Positions 17,927-26,765 of a DNA stretch of 64,000 nt are shown here, one piece after another (positions within the stretch are counted from its first letter, which is position 1; the number at the start of each line of letters is the position of its first letter). Both the position numbers and the translations under genes were made by a program. This DNA comes from Caballeronia sp. M1242 (GTDB taxonomy: Bacteria > Pseudomonadota > Gammaproteobacteria > Burkholderiales > Burkholderiaceae), in contig NZ_CP071131.1 of assembly GCF_017220215.1 (NCBI RefSeq), positions 62,001-126,000 on the forward strand, read 5' to 3'. The notes beneath the pieces were generated by a model, which made no database searches, had not been told where the DNA came from, and saw only the letters and a list, made by a program, of their open reading frames with translations.

Positions 17927-18706
17927 TCAGTCAAGCGTCAGCGGATGCGGGAGCGTCGACTGCGCGAAGGTGGTGAGATAGTCGATGAGGCGGTTGGAGG
18001 CATGCCCGGCGCGCGCCGGATCGCCCGATGCGATGGCCTCGACGAGGTGGCAGTGGACCGGACCGATCTCTCCGAGCGGATTGTGCTGGTCGTGGTGATA
18101 GAACCAGAAGCGGCGCGAGACGGTATGCAGCGTCGAGGCGAGCGCGGCCGCCGTGGCGTTGCGCGCGGCCTTCGACAGCAACTGGTTGAGTTCGGCGTCG
18201 AGCCGGAGGAATTCGCGCGTGTCGCCATCAGCGACGGACTTCTCCGTGCGCTCGAAGTTGGCCGCGAACGCTTTGCGCTCCAGCGCGTTGGACCGCCTCG
18301 CCGCCGCCGAACTGAGCAGCCGGTCGAGCTCGCGCCGTGTCTCGAGCACTTCGAACTGGCGGCGCACGTCGATGGTCGTGACGACCACGCCGCGACGGGG
18401 AATGATCTCCACGAGGTATTCACGCGCGAGCCGTTGCAGTGCCTCGCGTATCGGCGTGGTGCCGATGCCGAGTTGCCGGCTCAGAATAGCTTCCGATACG
18501 AGCGTGCCCGGCGCCAGTTCCAGCGTCACGATCATTTCTTCCAGACGCCGATAGGCTTCCTGGTTGAGCGTGGTCGCGGACCCTTGCCCTGGTGCCGTGG
18601 TCGCTGGGGTGCCTCTGACGTCCTTCAGGCGCTGCACGTGACGGTCTCCGGATGCCGTATTGAGCCAAGCTGGCAATATACCGCTTATTCGCACGTCCCG
18701 GTCCAC
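17927..18706 (-). CDS. GntR-family regulator, FCD domain
   Basis: A 259-residue regulator. The winged helix (LNQEAYRRLEEMIVTLELAPG through GIGTTPIREALQRLAREYLVEIIPRRG) occupies about residues 45-115. It is followed by a helical FCD domain with ETRRELDRLL, LRLDAELNQLL and a late HCHLVEAIASGDPARA metal/ligand segment. The first ~45 residues are poorly structured, so a GTG start near 18637 is possible. It sits between the hydroxyacid oxidase and the TauD-like gene and probably represses the dioxygenase/MFS pair. Confidence 0.8.
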   Translation of the reverse strand: MDRDVRISGILPAWLNTASGDRHVQRLKDVRGTPATTAPGQGSATTLNQEAYRRLEEMIVTLELAPGTLVSEAILSRQLGIGTTPIREALQRLAREYLVEIIPRRGVVVTTIDVRRQFEVLETRRELDRLLSSAAARRSNALERKAFAANFERTEKSVADGDTREFLRLDAELNQLLSKAARNATAAALASTLHTVSRRFWFYHHDQHNPLGEIGPVHCHLVEAIASGDPARAGHASNRLIDYLTTFAQSTLPHPLTLD

Positions 18707-18751
18707 GGTGCGGCGCTGCGCTCATCACCGCTCACGACTGGCTCGCCCCGA

Positions 18752-19972
18752 TCAGCGATATGCGCCCGCGCCGAGCTCGCCGGGCCCGAACCTCAACAGA
18801 CGCAAAAATTCGGGCCCGAGTTCGTCGAGACGGTTCACGCCGAGGAGTCCCATGTCCGCGTGAATCTCGGCCTTTACGAGGCCGATGGCGTGCTCGACGC
18901 CGGCTTGCCCGCCCACGCACGCCGCGTAGTTCATCGGCCGCCCGATGAAAGCGCAGGTCGCGCCTAGAGCGACAGCCTTCAATACGTCCGTGCCGCGTCG
19001 AAAGCCGCTGTCGATCATGAGCGGCATGTCAGGGCAGGCTTCGGCGATGCGAGCCAGCATGCGCATCGGCGAAACGGATCCGTCGAGCTGCCGGCCCCCA
19101 TGGTTGGACACGATAATGCCGTCCGCTCCGAGGTTTCGGGCAGTCGCGGCATCGTCCGGATGCAGGATGCCTTTGATTACCAGCGGCCCGCTCCAGCGCG
19201 CGCGAATTTCGCTGATCGCGTCCCAGTCCAGATGCTCACGCCCGCTGAAATCCCGGTTCGCGCGACGCGAGAGCAACGGCTCGCCTCGTTGCGCGGAGGC
19301 ATTCTCGAAGTGCGGCATGCCATGACGAATCAACGTGCGCAGAAACGTGAGGAGCGACCAGTGCGGATGCGTCAGGCCGTCGCGCAATAGCTGAAAGTTC
19401 GGCCTGAGGGGCGTCCTGAAGCCGTTGCGCAGGTTGTTCTCCCGGTTCGGCACGACCGACGAGTCCACCGTGACGACCAGCGTCGACACGTTGGCGGCGC
19501 TGACTCTTTCCACCAGCGCGCGCATTTCTTCGAGCGTTCTCGGCATGTAGACCTGAAACCATGTGCCCGGCGCGGCCTCGACGACTTCTTCGAGCCGCAC
19601 GAGCGATGCCGCGCTGAGAATCATGGGGACGCCGCATGCGCGCGCGGCCTGCGCCTGGGCGAGGTCGCCGCGATAGCCCGTCAACGAACTGATGCCCATC
19701 GGCGCGATGCCGACCGGCGACTCGTAGCGTACGCCGAAGAGCTCGATCGACTGGCTCCGCTGCGACACGTTGCGCAATACCCGCGGCACGAAGCCGAGCT
19801 CGTTGAACGCCGCGCGGTTGTCCGCGAGGGACGCATTGTCTTCCGTCGCGCCCGCGACGTAGCCGAAGAGAGGGCGCGGCAGCTTGCGCCTCGCGGCCGC
19901 TTCGAAATCGGCGAGCGACAGGAAGCCGCGCAGTTGCCGGGAGACGCTTGTGGATTGCCTGGTTTTGATCAT
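18752..19972 (-). CDS. FMN-dependent 2-hydroxyacid oxidase/dehydrogenase (LldD-like)
   Basis: A 406-residue TIM-barrel flavoenzyme that oxidises an L-2-hydroxy acid to the 2-keto acid. The family marks are PLFGYVAGATEDNAS, SPVGIAPMGIS, VVTVDSSV, the catalytic SNHGGRQLDGS and the phosphate-binding DSGFRRGTDVLKAVALGA. I took the ATG at 19972; a TTG three codons earlier is possible. Its neighbours (MFS carrier, RraA-like protein, porin) suggest a hydroxy-acid pathway. Lactate, glycolate or mandelate cannot be separated by eye. Confidence 0.85.
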   Translation of the reverse strand: MIKTRQSTSVSRQLRGFLSLADFEAAARRKLPRPLFGYVAGATEDNASLADNRAAFNELGFVPRVLRNVSQRSQSIELFGVRYESPVGIAPMGISSLTGYRGDLAQAQAARACGVPMILSAASLVRLEEVVEAAPGTWFQVYMPRTLEEMRALVERVSAANVSTLVVTVDSSVVPNRENNLRNGFRTPLRPNFQLLRDGLTHPHWSLLTFLRTLIRHGMPHFENASAQRGEPLLSRRANRDFSGREHLDWDAISEIRARWSGPLVIKGILHPDDAATARNLGADGIIVSNHGGRQLDGSVSPMRMLARIAEACPDMPLMIDSGFRRGTDVLKAVALGATCAFIGRPMNYAACVGGQAGVEHAIGLVKAEIHADMGLLGVNRLDELGPEFLRLLRFGPGELGAGAYR

Positions 19973-20083
19973 GCCGCGCAACGACCTTTCGTTTTTTCAA
20001 TCGTCCCGCGTTCGTTGCTTAAGAACACGACGAGCGCGCGGACCGTTTCCATGCGCCCAGAAAGGGCAGGCTTGTGAGCGAAC

Positions 20084-21418
20084 TTAGCGCGTGGCCGTGA
20101 CCGCATCGTTGCCGTCGCGTCCCGCGAGACCGAGACGGAACCACACGGCGAGCGCCCCGGTTCCGAGCAACAGCAGGCTGACGGCCGGCACGAGCATCGG
20201 CGCCGAGGTGCTGTGCATGACCTTTCCGACCCACGGCATGATGTTTTGCGCGAGGAACCCTCCGACACTCGACCCCGCGGCAATGACCGCGAGCGCCGCC
20301 GCGCCGCCCGCGCCCTTCATGAACGATGTCGGCAGTAGCCGCGGCGGCAACGCCCAGAAGCACGGGATCATCAGATACAGGCACGGCGCGCCGGCCGAAA
20401 GCGCCGCGAAACGCACCGCATTCGAAAACGGCCCGACGCTCGCGATAAAGCACAGAATGCCGAGGAACGCCGCAGCTAACGCGGCCATCAGCACGGTGCG
20501 AGGCGTACGCAAGCGGCGCGGCAGCCACAGCAGCATCAGTGATGTCAGGAACCACGGAATCATGTTGAGCATGCCGTTGACACTGCTCGACACGCCAAAG
20601 CCCCGGACCAGCGTAGGGAGCCAATAGGCGATACCGTAAATCGCAATCGAGATCGTGCCATAGCCGATCGAAAAGAGCGCCACGGTGAAGAGCGAGCTGA
20701 ACGACCACGCGCCGCCCGTCGCCTGAACCGGCGCTGGATCACGCCGCAGACTGTCCTCTATGACCTCCTTCTCACGCTCGGAGAGAAAGGGCGCCGAGCG
20801 CGGATTGTCCGGCAGGAAGTACAAGGAAACGAAGGTCAGCAGGACGGCCGGGGTACCTGTCGTGAGAAACACCCACTGCCAGCCTTCCAGACCGAGCGCG
20901 CCGTGCATTTCCAGCGAGAAGCCGCCGATGAGCGAGCCGAGCATGTTGCCCATGCTGCTGCCGAGCGTGAGCAATCCGATGATGCCGGTGCGCTGGCGCT
21001 CGGGAAACCACATGCCGAGGTAAAGAATGATGCCGGGATACAGTCCCGCTTCGGCCGCGCCCAACAGGAAGCGCAGCACCTGAAACGCGGTTTCGGACGG
21101 CGTCCACGCGAGCAACAGCGTCGCGACGCCCCACGTAAACATGATGCGCGATATCCAGCGGCGCGCGCCATAGCGATGCATCGCCAGGTTGCTCGGCACC
21201 TCGCACAGCAGATAGCCGATGAAGAACAGCGAAGAGGCGAACCCGTACGATGCCTCGCTCATATGCAGACTCGTGAGCATCTGCAGCTTGGCGAAGCCGA
21301 TGTTCGCGCGGTCGATATAGGCGGTTAGGAAGATTGCGATGAGAAGCGGCACGAGCCGCCACGCCACGCGCGTGAAAAGTTGAGCTTCCACACTACGGTT
21401 TGTCACTAGGGTCTCCAT
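20084..21418 (-). CDS. MFS transporter, ACS family
   Basis: A 444-residue carrier with the ACS pattern AYIDRANIGFAKLQM in helix 1, LCEVPSNLAMHRYGARRWISRIM, and LGAAEAGLYPGIILYLGMWFP in helix 4. Relatives import dicarboxylates, phthalate or sugar acids. I used the METLVTNRS start; an upstream in-frame ATG four codons earlier is equally possible, as neither has a strong ribosome site. It lies between the RraA-like gene (84 bp) and the hydroxyacid oxidase gene (111 bp). Confidence 0.85.
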   Translation of the reverse strand: METLVTNRSVEAQLFTRVAWRLVPLLIAIFLTAYIDRANIGFAKLQMLTSLHMSEASYGFASSLFFIGYLLCEVPSNLAMHRYGARRWISRIMFTWGVATLLLAWTPSETAFQVLRFLLGAAEAGLYPGIILYLGMWFPERQRTGIIGLLTLGSSMGNMLGSLIGGFSLEMHGALGLEGWQWVFLTTGTPAVLLTFVSLYFLPDNPRSAPFLSEREKEVIEDSLRRDPAPVQATGGAWSFSSLFTVALFSIGYGTISIAIYGIAYWLPTLVRGFGVSSSVNGMLNMIPWFLTSLMLLWLPRRLRTPRTVLMAALAAAFLGILCFIASVGPFSNAVRFAALSAGAPCLYLMIPCFWALPPRLLPTSFMKGAGGAAALAVIAAGSSVGGFLAQNIMPWVGKVMHSTSAPMLVPAVSLLLLGTGALAVWFRLGLAGRDGNDAVTATR

Positions 21419-21502
21419 GCCCGGCGGCATTCTGCGCTCGCCGTGGCGCTTGACGTTATGGTGGATGTGCGGCGCACCAGCGCGCCGCACATCCGTTCCG
21501 GA

Positions 21503-22237
21503 TTAATTGCTTCTTTCTGCCCGCCACGCTTCGAATTCCGCACGCGTCGACTCGTCGGGCGGATAGAGACCGAAGGTGGCGCGGCCTTCGCGCACGCGCG
21601 CATCGACCCAATCCTCGAAGAGCGTCATCGCGGCCGATTCCTCGGCGATTTCGTTCGCGAGGTGCGCCGGGATCACGACCACGCCTTCCGCATCGCCGAC
21701 GATGATGTCGCCGGGATACACGGCGACATCGCCACAGGCAATCGGCACGTTCAGGTCCACGGCGTGGTGGTGTATCAGATTCGTCGGCGCGGACGGGCGG
21801 GCCGCATAGCACGGGAAGTCGAGCGAGCGCAGATCCGGGGTGTCGCGAAATCCGCCGTCGGTCACGATTCCAGCGACGCCGCGGATCATCATTCGCGTGA
21901 TGAGGATGCCGCCCGCAGACGCCGCGCGCGGGTCCTTGCGGGAATCGACGACCATGACGTGACCGGCCGGAATCTCCTCGACGCCGCGCCGCTGCGGATG
22001 ACTGCGATCGTTGAACACGGACAGGGTGTCGAGGTCCTCGCGCGCCGGAATATAGCGCAGCGTGAACGCCTCGCCGACCATGCGCGCCGCCGCCGGATTG
22101 ACGGGCAGCACGCCCTGTATGCAGACGTTGCAGAGGCCGCGCTTGAAGAGCGCAGTAGTCAGGGTGGCCGTGCTGACGCCACGAAGGCGCGCGCGGTTCT
22201 CGTCGGTGAGCGGACGGGTGGTATTCACTGAAAGCAT
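21503..22237 (-). CDS. RraA-family protein (4-hydroxy-4-methyl-2-oxoglutarate aldolase-like)
   Basis: A 244-residue protein with the RraA fold. The key motif GIVTDGGFRDTPDL carries the family G-x-R-D active-site segment, followed by the H-x-H-rich HHHAVDLNVPIACGDVAVYPGDIIVGDAEGV core. Within catabolic operons such proteins act as aldolases or oxaloacetate decarboxylases on 4-hydroxy-2-oxo acids rather than as RNase E regulators. Sitting 32 bp after the porin gene and near an alpha-hydroxyacid oxidase, a catabolic role is more likely here. Confidence 0.8.
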   Translation of the reverse strand: MLSVNTTRPLTDENRARLRGVSTATLTTALFKRGLCNVCIQGVLPVNPAAARMVGEAFTLRYIPAREDLDTLSVFNDRSHPQRRGVEEIPAGHVMVVDSRKDPRAASAGGILITRMMIRGVAGIVTDGGFRDTPDLRSLDFPCYAARPSAPTNLIHHHAVDLNVPIACGDVAVYPGDIIVGDAEGVVVIPAHLANEIAEESAAMTLFEDWVDARVREGRATFGLYPPDESTRAEFEAWRAERSN

Positions 22238-22269
22238 CCTGTTAAGGTAAAGCCGGGTGTGGCGACGCG

Positions 22270-23478
22270 TCAGAACTTGTGACGCACGGCGAAGCGGACG
22301 GCGGCCTGCTGATCCGACGACGACGGTGTGAGGCCGTTGAGCGCCGCCCGCGCCGCGTGACCGGTCGAGTCGGTGCCCGACGCGTGTTGCAAGACGCCGA
22401 TCAGATAGAAGTCGGTCCGCTTGGAGACCGCGTAGTCGGCGGCGAGCGCGCCCTGGTGATACGTGGCGTCATGCGCGCCGCTGCTTTTCGTGTAGCTGTA
22501 GGCCGCGCCGAGCGACAGCGCCGGCGTCAATTGATACTGGAAGTCGAGTTCGCCGCTGTTGAAGGTCGCGGTGCCGCTGGCTCCGGCCGGGTTCAGGACG
22601 GATACGGTGCCGCTCAAGTCCTTGAACCGGGTGTTCGAGTAGATGGCGCCCAGCGTCGCACGGCCGATCGCGTAGGTCGCGCCGGCGCCGATGATCTGCT
22701 GGGTTTGCGCCGACGCATAACCATTGATCACCGGGGAGCTGCCGAAGTTGTTGGTCGCCGCCGTGGCGCCGACCGCCGTGCCGAAGAACGAAGCGTTCGG
22801 GTTGCGCGCGTTGAGATAGCCGGCCCCGACGTTGAGCGGACCGCTCGAATAGCCGACGCCTATCGACCAGATCTGGTTCGTGCCGACGCTGCCGGGCACG
22901 CCGCCGAAGCTATACAGCCCTTCGGCCGAGAAGCCGTTCAGATTGACCGTGCGGTACTTGACCGCATTGTTCACGCGGTTCGCGTTGTTCAGATTGTCGA
23001 GGTCCGCCGGATGCGCGCCGATGCTTCCCGAGAACATCGCGCTCGGCATCAGCGCATGCACATAGTCGACGACCGGGTCGTACTGGCGGCCCAGCATGAC
23101 GGATCCGGCGTTCGTCGAGAGTCCGGCATACGCCTGGCGACCGAATTCGAGCGACCCCTGGCCCATCCGCCCGTTGTTTACGTCGAAACCGTTCTCCAGC
23201 ACCACGATCGCTTTCAGGCCGCCGCCCATGTCTTCCACGCCGCGCAGCCCCCAGCGGCTGCCGCTCAGGATGCCGCTCGACAAATTGAACAGGTTGTGAC
23301 CGTTACCGGGGCTCGTCTGCACGTTGCTCGTATAGTTCACGCCCTCGTCGAGGATGCCGTATAGCGTCAGGCTGCCTTGCGCATTCGCCTTGTCGGCAGC
23401 CGTCAACGCGCACGCGGCGGCGAGCCCGGCGAGCGGGAGGTGCTTGAAATATCTTCGGGCCTGGACTTGCTCTTTCAC
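22270..23478 (-). CDS. Gram-negative trimeric porin, Burkholderia type
   Basis: A 402-residue outer-membrane porin. The start is GTG at 23478 with a GGAG site 9 bp upstream; longer frames add a non-signal extension. The signal peptide ends ANAQG, the mature protein opens with SLTLYGILDEG, has GSRWGLRGVEDMGGGLKA, EFGRQAYAGLS and LGRQYDP, and ends with Phe as expected for BAM-mediated insertion. It begins the porin-RraA-MFS-oxidase run, and an operator shared with the divergent-side FadR-like gene lies 71 bp upstream. Confidence 0.9.
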   Translation of the reverse strand: MKEQVQARRYFKHLPLAGLAAACALTAADKANAQGSLTLYGILDEGVNYTSNVQTSPGNGHNLFNLSSGILSGSRWGLRGVEDMGGGLKAIVVLENGFDVNNGRMGQGSLEFGRQAYAGLSTNAGSVMLGRQYDPVVDYVHALMPSAMFSGSIGAHPADLDNLNNANRVNNAVKYRTVNLNGFSAEGLYSFGGVPGSVGTNQIWSIGVGYSSGPLNVGAGYLNARNPNASFFGTAVGATAATNNFGSSPVINGYASAQTQQIIGAGATYAIGRATLGAIYSNTRFKDLSGTVSVLNPAGASGTATFNSGELDFQYQLTPALSLGAAYSYTKSSGAHDATYHQGALAADYAVSKRTDFYLIGVLQHASGTDSTGHAARAALNGLTPSSSDQQAAVRFAVRHKF

Positions 23479-23541
23479 TGAATGTCTCCGGTTGTATTTG
23501 GTTCGTATCGGAAATGCGGGTGAAGCGTTCGGTAGTCGGAA

Positions 23542-23559
23542 AATCAGGTTGTCAGACAA
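23542..23559. promoter_or_regulatory. FadR-subfamily operator before the porin
   Basis: AATCAGG followed by the perfect palindrome TTGTCAGACAA, 71 bp upstream of the porin start. The same 18-base pattern, with one base changed at the palindrome centre, lies before the FadR-like gene at 24322. FadR-subfamily GntR proteins bind short palindromes of this kind. Confidence 0.7.
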
Positions 23560-23606
23560 AGTACTGGAAGTTTTATGGCGCTGCTTGAAACGCAGGCGCC
23601 ATCACG

Positions 23607-24308
23607 TCAGTCGTTGCGGGGCAGGTCTATGCCTTGTCGCTTTGCCGCGGCGCGCAAGTGGCGCTCGGCCGAGGCGGCGGCCTCGACACAATCGCCGCGC
23701 TCGATGGCGTCGAACAGTTCACCGTGCTCGCGCCAGGCAAAGTCGCCGGCATGGTGCGCCGTCTTTTCCCACTGCGCGCGCCGCGCGATGGCGAGCTGGC
23801 TATGCAGGAAATCGTGGAACGCGACGAAGTAGTCGTTTTTGGTCGCCGCCGCGATCGCGCGATGAAAAGCGACGTCCGCCGCCGACGCCGCCTTCGAATC
23901 ATTGCGCTTCAGCTCCATCTGGCGGATCGCATCGCTCATATGCTTCAGGTCCGCGCGCGTCCGACGCCGCGCCGCCGCAGTGGCTGCCTGCGTCTCTATC
24001 CACAGTCGAAACTCGAACAGTTGCGGTAGATCGATGCGGCTACCGTCGTGGCTCGGAAGGCGAAAGACCGTGCCGGAAGGTGTGCCAGAAATGAACGAGC
24101 CCGCGCCGCGGCGTGCGACCAGCACGCCATCGGACTTCAACTGAGCGATGGCTTCGCGAACAACCGAGCGGCTGACGCTGAGCCGTTCCGAGAGTTGCTG
24201 CTCGGTCGGCAAGCGAGATTCGGCGGGGAAGTTGCCCGCCTGAATCTCCGCGCGGATCGCTCCCACTACTCGCTGCACCAGCGAGTCAGGTCTTTCGAGT
24301 TCAAGCAT
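23607..24308 (-). CDS. FadR-subfamily GntR regulator
   Basis: A 233-residue regulator. The N-terminal winged helix reads SLVQRVVGAIRAEIQAGNFP, LPTEQQLSERLSVSRSVVREAI and a GAGSFI wing. The C-terminal FCD domain has FEFRLWIETQAA, FHRAIAAATKN and a late HGELFDAI segment with the metal-binding His. It lies just upstream of the porin operon on the same strand. Identical operators before this gene and before the porin imply autoregulation and control of the porin/RraA/MFS run. The effector is probably the imported acid. Confidence 0.85.
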   Translation of the reverse strand: MLELERPDSLVQRVVGAIRAEIQAGNFPAESRLPTEQQLSERLSVSRSVVREAIAQLKSDGVLVARRGAGSFISGTPSGTVFRLPSHDGSRIDLPQLFEFRLWIETQAATAAARRRTRADLKHMSDAIRQMELKRNDSKAASAADVAFHRAIAAATKNDYFVAFHDFLHSQLAIARRAQWEKTAHHAGDFAWREHGELFDAIERGDCVEAAASAERHLRAAAKRQGIDLPRND

Positions 24309-24321
24309 TGCATCGGCGATT

Positions 24322-24339
24322 AATCAGGTTGTCGGACAA
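24322..24339. promoter_or_regulatory. Autoregulatory operator of the FadR-like gene
   Basis: AATCAGG followed by TTGTCGGACAA, ending 31 bp upstream and beginning 14 bp upstream of the regulator start codon, so it overlaps the expected promoter/leader. It matches the porin operator at 17 of 18 positions. Confidence 0.7.
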
Positions 24340-24392
24340 TAGCGCGTCGAGCGCATCGTGTCAACGCCCAGATCGCCGCCACGCGGCACGTC

Positions 24393-25310
24393 TCAGGCGC
24401 TCGCCGCGAACACGCTCATCCGCTGCAGGATCCAGTTCAGTAGTTCTTCCGCCGCGCCGGAAAGCGGCCGCCGCGCTTTCACGAGGATGCGCGCTTTCGC
24501 CGCTTCGAACAGCGGATGAAGGATGGGCAACGCGACCAGTTCGCCCGCATCGATTTCCCGATACACGGAGAACGCGCCGATCAAAGTCGCACCTTCGCCC
24601 CGGGTCACGAACTGGCGCAGCACCTGCAGCGAGTTGGTGACGAGCGTCGGTCGCACCTCGATATTTTCCGTGTAGGCGAGCATTGCGATGACCTGTCCGA
24701 GACCGAAGGCCGGCGGCATCAGCGCGAGCGGATACCGCAACATCTCGGCGATGGTGACGGCGCCGCCGCGTTTCGCAAGCGGATGCGCCGCATTGACCAG
24801 AAGCACGACAGGCTGCGACGACGTCGCCCGATACACGATGTCGGGATGCGCCGGCGGGTTGTACGCGAGGCCGATGTGCGCGCGGCTCTGAGCGACTTCT
24901 TCGAGCACGTCGTTGACGGGCAGTATGTCGACGGCCACATCGAGCTTCGGGTAGTGCATATGGAAGTCACTCAGGACTTCTTCCATGAGGCCGTCGATAT
25001 AACCCTCGCTGACCGCCAGCCGGATGTGCCCCCGCTGCAGGCCGTGCAACGCCCGCAACCGGTCTTCGAGCTGCTCCTGCTGCGCCTGGCAGCCGCGCCA
25101 GTATTCGAGAAGGTGCGCCGCCGCTTCGGTCGGTTTCACGCCGCGCGCCTGTCGCTCGAACAGCGGCGCGCCGACTTCTTCCTCCAGCAAGCGGATCTGC
25201 CGCGTGATGACGGATGCAGCCGTGTTGAGGCTGTCCGCCGCCGCGCGAATGGAGCCTTGCGTGAGCACTTCGTGGAAATACCGCAGCCTTCGCTGATTCA
25301 GTTCGCGCAT
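24393..25310 (-). CDS. LysR-type regulator
   Basis: A 305-residue LysR protein with the N-terminal winged helix [18 protein letters not shown], recognition helix [16 protein letters not shown] and [15 protein letters not shown]. The effector domain has the [13 protein letters not shown] strand and ends with a Ser/Ala-rich tail. It is divergent from the MFS/M81 pair across 124 bp and is probably their regulator. Confidence 0.85.
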   Translation of the reverse strand: MRELNQRRLRYFHEVLTQGSIRAAADSLNTAASVITRQIRLLEEEVGAPLFERQARGVKPTEAAAHLLEYWRGCQAQQEQLEDRLRALHGLQRGHIRLAVSEGYIDGLMEEVLSDFHMHYPKLDVAVDILPVNDVLEEVAQSRAHIGLAYNPPAHPDIVYRATSSQPVVLLVNAAHPLAKRGGAVTIAEMLRYPLALMPPAFGLGQVIAMLAYTENIEVRPTLVTNSLQVLRQFVTRGEGATLIGAFSVYREIDAGELVALPILHPLFEAAKARILVKARRPLSGAAEELLNWILQRMSVFAASA

Positions 25311-25434
25311 TCCGACACCTGTTACAAGCGTTGCCCAGGAGGCAACGATAGCCGACTTCGGTTGCTCTTGCTCGTCGCATTTTGGCTGTTAAAGATGATT
25401 TCACACACGACCGAAACGTCATCGGAGAACGCCC

Positions 25435-26718
25435 TTGTCCGCCATTCCCTCCACGCAGATCACCGAACTGCACGCGGCGCTGTATCGCAAGCTCGACTGG
25501 CGGCTGCTTCCGTTCCTGCTGCTTTGCTATACGTTCGCGTATCTCGACCGGGTCAATATCGGATTCGCGAAACTGCAGATGCAGAGCGATCTCGGCTTCT
25601 CCGACGCGGTGTATGGCCTCGGCGCGGGCATCTTCTTTCTCGGCTATGTGCTGTTCGAAGTTCCCAGCAATCTTTTGCTGCCGAAGGTCGGCGCACGCAA
25701 GACCATCAGCCGGATCATGATTCTCTGGGGCGTGACCTCGGCGGCGATGCTGTTCGTGCGCAGCGAAACGACCTTCTATGCCATGCGCTTTCTGCTCGGC
25801 GTGTTCGAGGCCGGCTTCGCGCCCGGCATGATTTTCTATCTGACGTACTGGTACGGCCGCGCGCGCATGGCACAGGTAATGGCGATCGTGATGCTCGCGG
25901 GGCCGATCGGCGGCGCGTTCGGCGGGCCGCTCTCGACGTGGATCATGACGTCGTTCTCCGGCGCGCACGGTCTCGACGGTTGGCAGTGGATGTTCCTCGT
26001 CGAAGGCCTGCCGTGCGTGCTGTTCGGCGTGCTTGCGCTGTTCGTGCTCGCCGACCGTCCCGCCGACGCGCGCTGGCTTTCCGACGATGAAAAACGCCTG
26101 CTGGCGTCCGATCTCGATACGTCCGGCGGTCATCATTCGTTTGTGCAGGTGGCGCGCGATCCGCGTGTCTATCTGATGGCCGTGCCGTACTTCTGCTTCA
26201 TCTGCGGCATCTACGCCGTGAGCTTCTGGCTGCCGTCCATCATCAAGGCGGCGGGCGTGAAGGACACGATGCAGATCGGTCTGTATTCCGCGATTCCGTA
26301 TGCCGCCGCCGCCATCGCGATGATCGTCATCGGGCGCAGTTCCGACCGGCGCGGCGAGCGGCGCTATCACAGCGCGGTTCCGGCTCTCGTCGGCTCTCTG
26401 GCGCTCGCGCTCGCCACCTTCTTCGGCGGCGATCTCGCGATATCGCTGAGCTGCATGACCATCGCGACCGCAATGATGTGGTGCGCCTACACGGTGTTCT
26501 GGGCGATGCCTTCCGAGCATCTGAAGGGCGACGCCGCTTCGGGCGGAATTGCGCTCATCAACACCATCGGGCTCATCGGCGGCTTTCTCAGCCCGACGAT
26601 CATCGGCTGGGCGCAAAGCGCGACCGGCAGCCTGCACGCCGGCTTGTACGTGATGGTCGCGCTGCTCGCCATCGGTGCACTCGTGCTGATCGCCATGCGT
26701 CCCGCGCGTGCGGCGTGA
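25435..26718 (+). CDS. MFS transporter, ACS family
   Basis: A 427-residue 12-helix carrier with AYLDRVNIGFAKLQMQSDLG in helix 1, LFEVPSNLLLPKVGARKTISRIM and LLGVFEAGFAPGMIFYLTYWY in helix 4. The start is TTG, with GGAGA 7 bp upstream. It is followed after 47 bp by the M81 peptidase gene, a pairing that suggests uptake of the compound the peptidase hydrolyses. Confidence 0.85.
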   Translation: MSAIPSTQITELHAALYRKLDWRLLPFLLLCYTFAYLDRVNIGFAKLQMQSDLGFSDAVYGLGAGIFFLGYVLFEVPSNLLLPKVGARKTISRIMILWGVTSAAMLFVRSETTFYAMRFLLGVFEAGFAPGMIFYLTYWYGRARMAQVMAIVMLAGPIGGAFGGPLSTWIMTSFSGAHGLDGWQWMFLVEGLPCVLFGVLALFVLADRPADARWLSDDEKRLLASDLDTSGGHHSFVQVARDPRVYLMAVPYFCFICGIYAVSFWLPSIIKAAGVKDTMQIGLYSAIPYAAAAIAMIVIGRSSDRRGERRYHSAVPALVGSLALALATFFGGDLAISLSCMTIATAMMWCAYTVFWAMPSEHLKGDAASGGIALINTIGLIGGFLSPTIIGWAQSATGSLHAGLYVMVALLAIGALVLIAMRPARAA

Positions 26719-26765
26719 CCTTCGCTCATTCATCGAACAGACAACGAAAACGAGAGGTGTCCATC

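Noticed and set aside
21503-22237. RraA-like protein as the RNase E inhibitor RraA.
   Set aside because: It is embedded in a transport and catabolic operon; members in such context act on 4-hydroxy-2-oxo acids or oxaloacetate.
24967-26733. 588-codon - strand frame opposite the MFS gene at 25.4-26.7 kb.
   Set aside because: Charged, repetitive antisense composition; the + strand has all ACS carrier motifs and a good ribosome site.
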